The translations under genes were made by a program, and so were the position numbers. 44,712 nt of DNA from an uncultured Bacteroidales bacterium (GTDB lineage Bacteria; Bacteroidota; Bacteroidia; Bacteroidales; FEN-979): the NCBI GenBank assembly GCA_903837605.1, contig CAILVF010000042.1:1-44712 (forward strand). The letters are read 5' to 3'. Each line of letters starts with the position of its first letter. Position 1 is the stretch's first letter. Shown one piece after another: positions 1 through 8,782 of this stretch. The notes beneath the pieces are model-generated. The model searched no databases. It saw only the letters and a program-made list of their open reading frames with translations, and was not told the DNA's origin.

Positions 1-246
1 TGCAAAAGTGAAGTGGAAACTGCTGTCGGAAGTTTTTTTAATAATTGAGATACCGGTAAGATGTTTATCTGCCACATCGAGCGAGGTGCGGAATAATGCC
101 TTTTCAAAACCGTTGCGAAAGGGGGAACTCCAAACGGGAGCCTTTTCAGACTTTTCCAGGCTTAAACTTAATGTTGACTTTTTAACAGGGTCGCAAGCCG
201 ACAGTAAGAGTATAAGAATTATATTAAGGGATATTAAACTTCGCAT
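1..246 (-). CDS. Lipoprotein, partial (C-terminus beyond window)
   Basis: An open frame starts at an ATG at 244-246 and runs off the left edge after 82 codons. The N-terminus has a hydrophobic stretch ending in a lipobox (LLLSAC, Cys at about residue 17), so the product should be exported and lipid-anchored. It overlaps the end of the LolA-like gene by 23 bases, so it is translated from the same operon. Small lipoproteins next to a LolA-like carrier are common in aryl-polyene clusters, where they are presumed to help place the pigment in the outer membrane. That role is inferred from context; I do not recognise the family from the visible part. Confidence 0.7.
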   Translation of the reverse strand, partial: MRSLISLNIILILLLSACDPVKKSTLSLSLEKSEKAPVWSSPFRNGFEKALFRTSLDVADKHLTGISIIKKTSDSSFHFTFA

Positions 247-868
247 CTGGAATATTCTGGTTAATCTTCTTTCCGCTGAATTCAATCCTGGTGTAATCTC
301 CTGATACTTCCCTCATTATCAGTTTGTCGACAGTATAATCGGATTTGTTGAAATAAAGGATTATCTCGCTCAGGGTCTCCTTGATACGCAGGCTGACCGG
401 AACCATGGTTGCCTGGTACTGATCCCTCAGGTCGGAGATACTGCATTCGAAGTTTTTAGTATCGGATAACAGGCTTCCCTGGACTGCGCCTATAAGGACA
501 TTGTTGACCTCCCTGAATACTTTGTTGGACTGCAGGTTGATATGGTTTTCCTTATCCTCGTCCTTGACGTATACTTTGTCGTTGTTAAAAATAATGAGGT
601 AGGGAAAAGGTTCTGTATATTCCCAGCGCAGAAGCTTTTCCTTTTTGAAATAAAAATTTCCTTTTGAAGTAATTTTCTCCTTGATAACGCTCAGTTCTTT
701 TGTTTGAATGAACTGGGCTTCCAGCGAAACGGTCTGCTTCGCGGCTTCACTTATCCTTTTTCTGACATCTGTTGCATCGGTCGGAGAAAGTGGTTTGGTC
801 TGGGCCTGCAAAAGCATGCAAACACCTTGAAAGACCATTGCGAATATCAGGATCTTAGCAGTTTTCAT
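224..868 (-). CDS. LolA-like outer-membrane lipoprotein carrier protein
   Basis: This 214-aa protein has a signal peptide (MKTAKILIF...LLQAQ) and a body of alternating short strands typical of the LolA/LolB fold, including the stretch SKGNFYFKKEKLLRWEYTEP, where LolA proteins carry a similar G.F.....RW.Y pattern. LolA proteins shuttle lipidated molecules across the periplasm. Cluster-linked LolA paralogues are a regular part of aryl-polyene clusters and are thought to carry the acyl-polyene rather than ordinary lipoproteins. The gene overlaps the deacetylase upstream by 14 bases and the lipoprotein downstream by 23, so it sits inside a tightly coupled operon. The family call is good; the substrate is inferred. 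Confidence 0.8.
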   Translation of the reverse strand: MKTAKILIFAMVFQGVCMLLQAQTKPLSPTDATDVRKRISEAAKQTVSLEAQFIQTKELSVIKEKITSKGNFYFKKEKLLRWEYTEPFPYLIIFNNDKVYVKDEDKENHINLQSNKVFREVNNVLIGAVQGSLLSDTKNFECSISDLRDQYQATMVPVSLRIKETLSEIILYFNKSDYTVDKLIMREVSGDYTRIEFSGKKINQNIPDAKFNIP

Positions 869-1679
869 ATGCTTTCATAGTTAACATTTCATCAAGTGGA
901 ATAAAATTAAAACCTCTTTCCTGCAATGATACAATTATTTTTTCAAGGATCCCTGCAGTCAGTGCCGAACTGTCGTGGAAAAGCATGATATCCCCGGGCC
1001 TGGCGCCGCGCAAGGTTTTATCCAGAAGGGCCTTTGGATCCCTGGCTGTCGTATCGAACGACCTGAAGCTCCACACAACTACATCAACACCGGTTTTCCC
1101 AGCAGCTTTGGCGACCATTGGATTGATCACCCCGTAGGGCGGCCTGAAGAATCTCATCCTTTTGCCTGTTATCCTTTCCGTTTCTTTGATGTTTCTTTCA
1201 ATATCATCCGCCATTGCTGAAGAAGAGTAAAGATCCCATAAGTATGAATGTGACCAGGAATGGTTCCCGATTAAATGCCCTTCGCCCGCAATCCTTCTGA
1301 GAATCCCTTCATTGCCGGCTGTTTTTCTTCCGATAATGAAGAAAGCCGCTTTAACCTTGAATCTTCCGAGAACATCGAGGATCCCGGGAGTGTTCACAGG
1401 ATCAGGACCATCATCGAAAGTCAGTGACAGTAATTTCTTATCGGTTTTCCCCCGGGAATATACTTCCCTGTAGTGAAATCCTGAGGCGGGAAAGAAGGCC
1501 ATTCCAACAGAAATACCCAGGTAAAATGTAATCAGCAAAGTATAAAAAAGCCAGGGGTGGTTGCATAAGCCCGATATGAAGCAGGTATGGCATGGACAGA
1601 GGAAGATCCTGCATGCAGTGAAAGTTGACATTAGCAGCAGGAACAGGGTGGAGGTATTTCTGAAATTCAGGATCTTCAA
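855..1679 (-). CDS. Membrane-anchored polysaccharide deacetylase (NodB domain)
   Basis: The 274-aa product begins with a cysteine-rich hydrophobic N-terminal segment (to about residue 62). A NodB homology domain follows, with the metal/catalytic motif TFDDGPD (Asp89-Asp90), the metal-binding HSWSH (His140, His144) and the RPPYG motif. Such enzymes remove acetyl groups from N-acetylated sugars in a metal-dependent way. Deacetylases occur in flexirubin/aryl-polyene clusters, but their role is not settled; it may act on an envelope sugar that anchors the pigment. Its ATG overlaps the stop of the chain-length-factor gene (ATGA type), which indicates translational coupling. An alternative start closer to the NodB domain would remove the odd Cys-rich head. 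Confidence 0.82.
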   Translation of the reverse strand: MKILNFRNTSTLFLLLMSTFTACRIFLCPCHTCFISGLCNHPWLFYTLLITFYLGISVGMAFFPASGFHYREVYSRGKTDKKLLSLTFDDGPDPVNTPGILDVLGRFKVKAAFFIIGRKTAGNEGILRRIAGEGHLIGNHSWSHSYLWDLYSSSAMADDIERNIKETERITGKRMRFFRPPYGVINPMVAKAAGKTGVDVVVWSFRSFDTTARDPKALLDKTLRGARPGDIMLFHDSSALTAGILEKIIVSLQERGFNFIPLDEMLTMKAYENC

Positions 1680-2749
1680 GGCTTCCGTATCAGGATAAAG
1701 GAATGGTTCAGGTCCAGGTAATGGTTGTAAATTAAAATTGTTTTAATGGCTCCTGAGCCCGGGGCCCTGATTACCGCAGCTTCCGGGACCCTCTGGTTCT
1801 TGATGATCATTGACGACATCCAGAGTGCGAAGGCTGAGGAAGTCATGTATTCTCCGCTCAGGTGCTTCCATGCTGCAATGCCTGCACTGTTCAATGAGCC
1901 TGTAAGTTCTTTATATGGTCCGGCGGATGAGGTGTCACCGTTAAACCCGCATACTGCCAGGTCGATTTCCCCGGGACTGGTTCCCGATCGTTCAAGAAAT
2001 TCATTGAGGATACGGGGCAAAGCAAAGGGGCTTGCTTTGCGGTTAAATGTGTGCAGGCCTGATAAAACAGCATAAGTATTATCGCCGGGGGCGGATGAGA
2101 GGAGGAAGAAGGCTGATCCTTCACCCGCTATGCTTCCCCTGGCAGTTGTCTTAAGCAAGTCAAACGTATCTGCCGGTTTCGTTCTCCAGTGGCCGAGCCG
2201 CCTGGTGATCTCAAAGGAGCCGTTGGTCAGTTCGTCCATCCCGCCAGCCAGGACTGTTGAAGCCCTGCCGTTCCTCAGCTGAATCATTGCATCCAGAAGG
2301 GCCGACTCAAAAGACCAGCCGCGGTGGACATAGGTAAAATTGTAATTATGGCATTTCAGAAGCAGGGCGATCTGGGCGGAAACGGTATTATGGGTCGACT
2401 GGATGAAGGAAGTGGGAGTGAGGAGTTCTTCCTTATTCCTGACCATTGTTGTAAGGAATTTTTCAGTGTCTTCCATACAGCCCAGGCCGGTTCCTGTAAT
2501 TATCGCATCAGGCATTTTACATCCTGCATCTTCCAGGCAGATCCTCGAAGATGCAATGCCCATCTTGATCAGCCTGCCCATTCTGCGGAGGATGTCGGGG
2601 CTTATGAAATCCCTGTAATTTGGCTCAATACAGGCAAGCCGGTTTGACTGGACCCTGTTGACCTCATCAAGGAAACGGCTGCTGTCGGTTGTTTTCTGGG
2701 GCGATAAGTTACCCAGGCCGTTGATGTATATGGCATTTACATTTGTCAT
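1676..2749 (-). CDS. Ketosynthase-like chain-length factor (second copy)
   Basis: This 357-aa protein starts at the ATG at 2747-2749, five bases after the upstream ketosynthase stop; longer readings would run into that gene. It has a degenerate thiolase fold with an NAIYINGLGNLSP start and an IITGTGLGCMEDTEKF block shared with the protein at 4016-5071. The position of the catalytic Cys is Gly144 (VHRGWSFES) and the HGTGT histidine motif is replaced by GFNGDTSS. It is therefore expected to be catalytically dead and to act as the partner (chain-length factor) of the active ketosynthase at 2754-3968, as in ApeC-type and type II PKS heterodimers. The pairing is inferred from adjacency and homology. 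Confidence 0.8.
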   Translation of the reverse strand: MTNVNAIYINGLGNLSPQKTTDSSRFLDEVNRVQSNRLACIEPNYRDFISPDILRRMGRLIKMGIASSRICLEDAGCKMPDAIITGTGLGCMEDTEKFLTTMVRNKEELLTPTSFIQSTHNTVSAQIALLLKCHNYNFTYVHRGWSFESALLDAMIQLRNGRASTVLAGGMDELTNGSFEITRRLGHWRTKPADTFDLLKTTARGSIAGEGSAFFLLSSAPGDNTYAVLSGLHTFNRKASPFALPRILNEFLERSGTSPGEIDLAVCGFNGDTSSAGPYKELTGSLNSAGIAAWKHLSGEYMTSSAFALWMSSMIIKNQRVPEAAVIRAPGSGAIKTILIYNHYLDLNHSFILIRKP

Positions 2750-2753
2750 AGGA

Positions 2754-3968
2754 TCACCGGGAGTTATATTTTGATAATAGCAGTGATGAGTTGTTCCCTC
2801 CGAATCCGAAAGAGTTTGACAGTACGTGTTCAACGGGTATATTCCTGAGAAGGCTTGTTACCGGCCGGATATAAAGTTCTTTCATGGGTGTGGCCCAGCG
2901 CAGGTTGGGGAAAATACAACCGTTCTGAACAGAGAGCAGGGATATTACAGCCTCAATCGCCCCGGCAGCGCCCAGGGTATGTCCTGTATAGGATTTTGTT
3001 GAACTGAACGGGGGCACTGTATCTACGAAGAGTTTCTGGACCGCAATACCTTCGCTGAGGTCATTGTTCTGTGTACCTGTGCCATGAACGTTTATATAGC
3101 TGACGGCCGCGGGCTCAATACAACCCATCTCAAGAGCTTTGGCCATGGCGAGCCCGGCTCCAATGCCTTCAGGGGAAGAAGCCGTCTGGTGGTAGGCATC
3201 GTTTGCATTGCCGTAACCACTAACCAAACCGATAATTTCACGTCCTTCACGTATTGCAAGTTCTTCTGATTCCAACACAAGAAACGCAGCTCCTTCACCT
3301 ATGGTAAGTCCGGCCCTCTCCTCATCAAAGGGACGGCAGCCTGTTTTATCGAGTATCATAAGGGTGTTAAAGCCGTTCAGGGTAAAACGGGTCACAGCAT
3401 CGGTTCCCCCTGCAATGACCCTGTCGATAAGCCCGGCTTTGATCATCTCCGATGCAAGCATGACCGCATTAGCGGAAGAGCTGCAGGCCGTGCTTATAGT
3501 GGTGATAAAATCCCTGACACCAAGGTATTCGGCGATTTTCTCAGTGCTGTCGCCGCAGTCATGGGTAGCCACTTCTGAAATTCTGCCTTTTGACTGGTTT
3601 TCGAGGAACAGGGGATAAAAATCCTCCGTACGGTCCATGCCGCCTACGGTGTTAGCCGATATAAGGCCTGTCCTCAACGATTGGCCCGGCTTAATCCCGG
3701 CCATTTCTGCCGCCTGTCTGGCTGCGGCCATTCCCAGAAGGCTTGTACGGGAATATTTCTTTTTGTTTTTCAGACCAAGATGTTCCAGTAATTCAGCATT
3801 GGATCTTCTGACTTCGGCAAGGGGGAGTTTCCCTTTATGAATAGTGTCAAACCGGGTGATCTCTCCTATACCTGAGATCCCGTCCAATAATGAACGCAGC
3901 ACTTCACCGGCATCCATTCCAATAGAAGAGACAATTCCGTAACCTGTAATAACTACACGGATCCCCAT
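2754..3968 (-). CDS. Beta-ketoacyl-ACP synthase (FabF-like, active)
   Basis: A 404-aa KAS II-type condensing enzyme with a complete triad: Cys162 in STACSSS, His295 in NVHGTGT and His330 in KSYTGHTLG, plus the C-terminal GFGGNNSS. It would extend an ACP-bound aryl-polyenoyl chain with malonyl-ACP. It lies directly upstream of a Cys-less partner (1676-2749), forming one of two KS/CLF pairs in the cluster. The start is the ATG at 3966-3968, giving the normal MGIRVVITGYGIVSS N-terminus. The preceding gap of 47 bases carries no obvious signal. Confidence 0.92.
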   Translation of the reverse strand: MGIRVVITGYGIVSSIGMDAGEVLRSLLDGISGIGEITRFDTIHKGKLPLAEVRRSNAELLEHLGLKNKKKYSRTSLLGMAAARQAAEMAGIKPGQSLRTGLISANTVGGMDRTEDFYPLFLENQSKGRISEVATHDCGDSTEKIAEYLGVRDFITTISTACSSSANAVMLASEMIKAGLIDRVIAGGTDAVTRFTLNGFNTLMILDKTGCRPFDEERAGLTIGEGAAFLVLESEELAIREGREIIGLVSGYGNANDAYHQTASSPEGIGAGLAMAKALEMGCIEPAAVSYINVHGTGTQNNDLSEGIAVQKLFVDTVPPFSSTKSYTGHTLGAAGAIEAVISLLSVQNGCIFPNLRWATPMKELYIRPVTSLLRNIPVEHVLSNSFGFGGNNSSLLLSKYNSR

Positions 3969-4015
3969 GCGATCTGAAAAATTTGAGTTGCAAATTTAGG
4001 AAAATTCCGGAGGTA

Positions 4016-5071
4016 TTACCTCCTGACCAGGATAAAGGAATGATCGGTATCCCTGAAGTGGTTGTGGATCAATATAGTTTCAAGTTTCCCCGGGGCCGAT
4101 GGAATATTTATAAGGGAAGAGGGGATAAACTGTTTCCTGAGGATATTGGCTGCAACAAAAAGGGCGAATCCCGATACGGTATGATATTCTCCGCAAAGAT
4201 GCTTATACAGCATCCTGGATGCCGAGGGGAGCGCCTTCATCATCACTTCATCACATATCCTGTCATGTTCATCATTTCCGTTATTTCCCATCATGACCAG
4301 GTCCACATCTTCGGGCCTGAGGCCTTGTTCGGTAACAAACCTTACGACAGCTTCAGCGGTTTGTTCGGTAGAAGAGGGCTTGTAAAGGGTCTGAACAGCC
4401 GAAAGACTGGCATAGGTTTTTTCATTCCGTTCTTTTGAAATGCTGAAATAGGCTGCACCTTCACCTGCAAGGGCGCCTGGCAGAGGGCTTGACCATAAGT
4501 CAAGGTTACTGACAGCTTCAGGTTTCCATAAGCCAAGTCTCCTGATAATAGTAAGGTGATTCAGGGTCATTTCATCAATCCCGCCGGTAAGAACATTTTG
4601 GGCGGAGCCTTCATCTATTTGAAGAAGTGCATCAATTAAGCAGCTCTCAAGGGAGAAACAGCGATGCACATAAGTTGAATTGTACTGGTGGCACTTCAGG
4701 TTTATTGCAATCTGGGAACTAATTGTATTGTATGTAGATTGTATGAAAGGGGTAGGGTTTAGAAATTTCTCCTCTTTCGTGAGCTCCCCCAGTATCTTCT
4801 CAGTGTCTTCAACACTTCCTAAACCTGTTCCCGTTATGATGGCATCCGGCACTTCCAGCCCTGCATCAAGCATGCACATTTTGGCAGAGCTTATACCCAT
4901 CTTGATCAGCCGGCTGAGTCTTCTTGAGGCAATGGGATCGATATATTGCTTATAAACCGGCTCAATCGATTTCATGAATTCGGAAGTATGTTCTATGACC
5001 GGCTCGAGAAAAGCGGAACCGGGAAGGGTATCCTGGGGCGAGATAATGCCTATACCGTTAATGTACGCCAT
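4016..5071 (-). CDS. Ketosynthase-like chain-length factor (first copy)
   Basis: A 351-aa thiolase-fold protein, clear paralogue of 1676-2749 (shared blocks RLIKMGISS, IITGTGLG.xEDTEK, FIQSTxNT). Unlike its paralogue it keeps a Cys (Cys138, VHRCFSLES) near the nucleophile position, but the first catalytic His motif is lost (MGNNGNDEHD in place of HGTGT). One His survives in GEYHTVSG. The likely role is non-condensing partner of the upstream ketosynthase at 5058-6266, whose 3' end it overlaps by 14 bases. The retained Cys leaves open some residual chemistry such as decarboxylation. Confidence 0.8.
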   Translation of the reverse strand: MAYINGIGIISPQDTLPGSAFLEPVIEHTSEFMKSIEPVYKQYIDPIASRRLSRLIKMGISSAKMCMLDAGLEVPDAIITGTGLGSVEDTEKILGELTKEEKFLNPTPFIQSTYNTISSQIAINLKCHQYNSTYVHRCFSLESCLIDALLQIDEGSAQNVLTGGIDEMTLNHLTIIRRLGLWKPEAVSNLDLWSSPLPGALAGEGAAYFSISKERNEKTYASLSAVQTLYKPSSTEQTAEAVVRFVTEQGLRPEDVDLVMMGNNGNDEHDRICDEVMMKALPSASRMLYKHLCGEYHTVSGFALFVAANILRKQFIPSSLINIPSAPGKLETILIHNHFRDTDHSFILVRR

Positions 5072-6266
5072 GTTTCTTAAAAATCAGGGTACTGTCATTT
5101 CCACCAAAGCCAAAGGAATTGCTCATTACCAGTTTAATATCAACGCCTCTTATAATTTCCCCCGCCGGCTGAAATTTTAGTTCAGGCATGGGGTTTGAAA
5201 AGTTCATGTTAGGCCATATAATACCTTGCTGCATGCCAAGTATAGAGATTATTGCCTCGGCAGAGCCGGCGGCCGAAGTCATATGGCCGGTGAAGGGTTT
5301 GGTTGAACTTACATGCGGGATCTTCCCGGTGAACAGCTTCTCAATGGCCCGTCCTTCCGAAAGGTCGTTATTGTCGGTTCCCGTGCCGTGCGCGTTGATA
5401 TAATCAATGGCATCAGGGGTTTCCCCACTCATATCCAGGGCCTTTTTCATCGCCAGGTAGGCCCCGGCTCCGTCGGGGGAGGAGGCAGTCTGGTGAAAGG
5501 CTTCACAGGCATTGCCGTAACCAACAAGCTCGCAAAGAACAGGGTTCCCTGTTTTTTGATTGGTCTCTTCAGTTTCAAGAACAAGATATGCTGCACCCTC
5601 TCCCAGGTTAATCCCGTTACGTGTCGCATCGAACGGCCTGCAGGGAAATTTATCCAGTATCTTTAAGGCATTAAACCCGTTGAGGTGAAACCTGGTCAGG
5701 GATTCGGTACCTCCTGCAACAGCACAGTCAAGCTTACCTGCCTTCATCATCCTTGCGGCAAACCCGATTGAATTGGCTGCCGACGAACAGGCAGTACTGA
5801 TTGTTGTCATAAATCCCTTAAGCCCCAGGTGATCAGCGATTTTTTCAGTGCTGTCGGCACAATCATAGGTTTCAATAAACCTGTTTTTGCTGTCGTTGGT
5901 AAGAAAATCCTGGTAATATTTCTCACATTCATCCATGCCACCAACTGTAGTGCCTGAAATCAATCCGATATTAAGGCCCGGGTGTTTATCAAGTTTAGCA
6001 TGGGAAAAAGCTTCTTTTGCCGCAATGATTCCAAGCAGCGCATTGCGGGAATAGGCTGAATCATCAGGCAATCCAGCATCCCTCATCAATTCATCACTGG
6101 TCATGGAGACCTCCGAAACGGCCAGTTCGTGCTTAAGGTTGGTATCAATATGCCTTATCGGGCCAATATTGGAACGAAGGTTAAGCAATGAATTAAGGTT
6201 TTCCTGAACATTGTTACCCAGACCTGAAATAAAACCCAATCCGGTAACAAAAATCCTTGAAGGCAT
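5058..6266 (-). CDS. Beta-ketoacyl-ACP synthase (FabF-like, active)
   Basis: A 402-aa condensing enzyme with Cys160 (ISTACSSA), His293 (NAHGTGT) and His328 (KPFTGHMTS) all present, and a GFGGNDS C-terminus. It is closely related to 2754-3968 and is followed in the same way by a degenerate partner, so the KS/CLF pair has been duplicated as a unit. Two pairs may split the chain into early and late elongation. It starts one base after the ACP stop, consistent with coupled translation and with the ACP being its carrier. Confidence 0.92.
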   Translation of the reverse strand: MPSRIFVTGLGFISGLGNNVQENLNSLLNLRSNIGPIRHIDTNLKHELAVSEVSMTSDELMRDAGLPDDSAYSRNALLGIIAAKEAFSHAKLDKHPGLNIGLISGTTVGGMDECEKYYQDFLTNDSKNRFIETYDCADSTEKIADHLGLKGFMTTISTACSSAANSIGFAARMMKAGKLDCAVAGGTESLTRFHLNGFNALKILDKFPCRPFDATRNGINLGEGAAYLVLETEETNQKTGNPVLCELVGYGNACEAFHQTASSPDGAGAYLAMKKALDMSGETPDAIDYINAHGTGTDNNDLSEGRAIEKLFTGKIPHVSSTKPFTGHMTSAAGSAEAIISILGMQQGIIWPNMNFSNPMPELKFQPAGEIIRGVDIKLVMSNSFGFGGNDSTLIFKKHGVH

Positions 6267-6527
6267 TTAGGCTTTCTTTTGATGCTCGGTGATATATTCG
6301 GCCATGGTACGAATCGAGAAAAATATCTTCTTCCCGTCCTTGGGATCTTCTATTTTAATGCCGTAATTTTTTTCAAGGAGGACAATAAGCTCCAGTGCAT
6401 CAATGGAATCCAATCCAAGTCCTTCCCCGAACAAGGGGGAATCGGGGTTAATATCCTCCACAGAAATATCTTCGAGATTTAGCTGTGTAATTACTTCTTT
6501 TTTAAGTTTGTTGATCAATTCTTCCAT
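6267..6527 (-). CDS. Acyl carrier protein
   Basis: An 86-aa acidic four-helix protein with the phosphopantetheine attachment site GLGLDSIDALEL (Ser41). It carries the growing polyene chain for the neighbouring ketosynthases. It overlaps the end of the ketosynthase-like gene upstream by 13 bases and abuts the ketosynthase downstream. It is one of two divergent ACPs in the cluster (the other at 16526-16774), so separate ACPs may serve starter loading and elongation. No phosphopantetheinyl transferase is visible in the window. Confidence 0.93.
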   Translation of the reverse strand: MEELINKLKKEVITQLNLEDISVEDINPDSPLFGEGLGLDSIDALELIVLLEKNYGIKIEDPKDGKKIFFSIRTMAEYITEHQKKA

Positions 6528-7180
6528 ATACTCTTTTCAGTTAAATTCATTAATTCGTTAAGTGAGGCTTCGGTGAAAGGCATACTGCCGAAGCTTGTTT
6601 TCAGGGTCCCGTCATTCTCTTTCTCAACCAGTGCGACCATTGCCTTGAAGGTATTGCCCAGAATTTCAACCCAGCCGCAGATGCAGGCCCCTGCACGGTT
6701 ATTATCAAGGAGATCTGAAACATGATCAAGCAGCTGCCGGGGATTGAACTTCTCACTTACAAGAAAAGCGTTTTCCCCTTTCAGGCTGTGCCGAATGCAG
6801 ATCTCTCCGATTACGATATTCGCCAGTGTATAAACAAACACCGAAGGGCTTGGGAAGTAGGCCGACCTGTTTTTTATGCTGTCCTGATATGTCAGGTCGG
6901 TTTCCAAACTGGAACTTGAATTAGCAAGTACCACTGCAAGCGATCCGGGCTTGAATCTACCGGGTTTTTCATGTCTGAGCAGCAGTTCTGCACACATAAA
7001 CCCAAGTTTACTCAATGAATCCATCTTGTAGAACTTAGGATATGAAATCTGTTCCTGCTTATACAGAGCCTTAATAAACTCTGCAAAAGTAGCAATTTTT
7101 TCCTGATAAAAGATAAGTTGCTTGTTAACAACTACTTTCCCTTCCCCAATATAGGTATATGCAGTGATCAGTTTTTCCAT
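6515..7180 (-). CDS. Truncated ketosynthase-like protein, no active site
   Basis: The start is set at the ATG at 7178-7180 (MEKLITAYT), two bases after the upstream ketosynthase stop, giving 221 aa. The sequence resembles the N-terminal half of a beta-ketoacyl synthase: the stretch SSSSLETDLTYQDSIKN followed by PSPSVFVYTLANIVIGE matches the region before the active-site Cys. It stops before the His motifs and has no recognisable nucleophile. It is about half the usual length but fits neatly between two intact genes, so it looks like an established short family rather than a recent break. It may be a partner of the ketosynthase at 7183-8355; this is inferred. Confidence 0.68.
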   Translation of the reverse strand: MEKLITAYTYIGEGKVVVNKQLIFYQEKIATFAEFIKALYKQEQISYPKFYKMDSLSKLGFMCAELLLRHEKPGRFKPGSLAVVLANSSSSLETDLTYQDSIKNRSAYFPSPSVFVYTLANIVIGEICIRHSLKGENAFLVSEKFNPRQLLDHVSDLLDNNRAGACICGWVEILGNTFKAMVALVEKENDGTLKTSFGSMPFTEASLNELMNLTEKSIWKN

Positions 7181-7182
7181 GC

Positions 7183-8355
7183 TCAGGTTTTCTGAAATAC
7201 CAGGGCTGCATTGCATCCTCCGAAACCGGACGCTATTTTCAGGCAGGTATCAAGCGGTTTTTGTATCGTTTCGGTTATCACGTTAATTCTTTCGGAAACG
7301 CCGGGAGTTTCGAATCCCGCCGATTTAATAAGCCGGTTGGACTTCATACATGTGATCAGGGCCGCTGACTCCATTAAGCCCGAGGCGCCAAGAGTATGCC
7401 CCCAGTATCCTTTGTAGCTGTTAACAGGTACATCATTCAATTTACTGAGGGAAATGGCTTTAGATTCCATTTCATCGTTATATGGTGTCGCCGTTCCATG
7501 GGCAGAGATGTAATCAATATCCCGGTTCAGGCTTCCCGATTCACCAATCGCAGCGTCAATCGCCATGCTAAGTTCTTCGCCGGTCCTTGAAGGGCCCGAA
7601 ATATGATTGGCATCGTTGCTTACCGATCCTCCCATGAGCAGGATCCCGCTATTAGCGCCTTCCGGTCCAGTTGAGGAAAGCACTATCGTCCCGCAGCCTT
7701 CGCCGAGTGAAAGCCCGGTACGGTGAAGATCGAATGGCTTGCATGGTTCAGGGCTTAATGCCTGGAAGGACTGGAAGCCCGAGATCACAAACTCAGTGGC
7801 AATGTCGCCTCCTGCCACCACTGCAGTTTGATATTTGCCCGAGCGTATCAAACGGCTGGCCACAATAAGGGCCATAACACCCGAAATACAGGCATTGCTA
7901 ATGATCAGGGGCATGTTAATGAATCCGAAGAAATCCTTCAGGATATTCGCTACGGCCCAAAGATAAATACGTTTGTGGTCGAATTTTGCCGTAAACCGGT
8001 CCTCAAGAAGGTCGATGTTCCCCTTGGTTGTTGAAAGCAGAAGTAAAACTTTCTCATTCTCAGGCCTCACCGGGGTACCGGCCAATGCGTCGGCCACCGA
8101 TAGGATCAGCATTTTCTCCAGCCGTGTATAAAAACCAGGTTTATTGTCTTTCTTGTACTTACCGAGGATGGCTTCAAAATTTTGTTCAAGCCTTGCTGTA
8201 TCAACAAGCGACAGGGGAACGGGCTGGGCGTAAAGCTTAGGGTCATTATGCAATTTTATCCCTGTTGCCCCCCCGGAAAGTGACACTGCATTTTCGCGGG
8301 CTGTAAATCCCAGCGATGAAATGATGTTCTCGGAAACGGTATAAACAGTCTTCAT
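7183..8355 (-). CDS. Beta-ketoacyl-ACP synthase (divergent, active)
   Basis: A 390-aa ketosynthase with Cys156 (ISNACISG), His286 (SAHGTAT) and His320 (YWGHTLGAS). The N-terminus (VSENIISSLGF) departs from the usual VVITGxG pattern, which marks it as a different clade from the two KS genes of the KS/CLF pairs. It may perform the first condensation on the aromatic starter or use a different chain length. It is followed by the short ketosynthase-like gene and the ACP. The ATG at 8353-8355 is the only good start. Confidence 0.9.
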   Translation of the reverse strand: MKTVYTVSENIISSLGFTARENAVSLSGGATGIKLHNDPKLYAQPVPLSLVDTARLEQNFEAILGKYKKDNKPGFYTRLEKMLILSVADALAGTPVRPENEKVLLLLSTTKGNIDLLEDRFTAKFDHKRIYLWAVANILKDFFGFINMPLIISNACISGVMALIVASRLIRSGKYQTAVVAGGDIATEFVISGFQSFQALSPEPCKPFDLHRTGLSLGEGCGTIVLSSTGPEGANSGILLMGGSVSNDANHISGPSRTGEELSMAIDAAIGESGSLNRDIDYISAHGTATPYNDEMESKAISLSKLNDVPVNSYKGYWGHTLGASGLMESAALITCMKSNRLIKSAGFETPGVSERINVITETIQKPLDTCLKIASGFGGCNAALVFQKT

Positions 8356-8364
8356 TAATTCAAA

Positions 8365-8781
8365 TTACTCAATTCCCCATTTCTTTTTCCATCCTGTATA
8401 AAATTCAGGTGAGTTAAGCAGAAGATCCCCTTCAGGGGTAAGGAACACCTGGATTGAGCTGCCGGTAGCCACAACTTCACCATCTTTCTTTCTGGAAACA
8501 GTATAATTGAATACAATCTTGGCGGCTTCTGTAGGGATATACCTGGTCTCAACAATAAGATCATCACCGTAAACCAGGGGCCGTTTATAATCACAGTTTA
8601 TTCTAACAATCGGAATCATCACATTATGACTGTAAACATCCAGGTACCCAAGGTTATATTTAAGCCCGAACGATTCCCTGCCGTCCTCAAAATATTTAAG
8701 GTAATTCCCGTGCCAGACAATTTTCATTGAATCAACCTCACTGAATCTCACAGTGATTTCTTTGCTGTCGGTAAGTGTCAT
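8365..8781 (-). CDS. Acyl-CoA/ACP thioesterase (4HBT hotdog family)
   Basis: A 138-aa single-hotdog protein with the 4-hydroxybenzoyl-CoA thioesterase signature RFSEVDSMKIVWHGNYLKYF near residue 12, including the Asp and the HGNY segment. It would hydrolyse an acyl thioester, perhaps editing stalled chains or releasing the finished polyene acid. Thioesterases of this type are standard members of aryl-polyene clusters. It starts two bases before the ABC permease stop on the minus strand and is followed nine bases later by a ketosynthase. Confidence 0.87.
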   Translation of the reverse strand: MTLTDSKEITVRFSEVDSMKIVWHGNYLKYFEDGRESFGLKYNLGYLDVYSHNVMIPIVRINCDYKRPLVYGDDLIVETRYIPTEAAKIVFNYTVSRKKDGEVVATGSSIQVFLTPEGDLLLNSPEFYTGWKKKWGIE

Positions 8782-8782
8782 T

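Noticed and set aside
1891..2124. Additional frame inside the chain-length factor gene
   Set aside because: It is a shadow frame of a clear homologue on the same strand.
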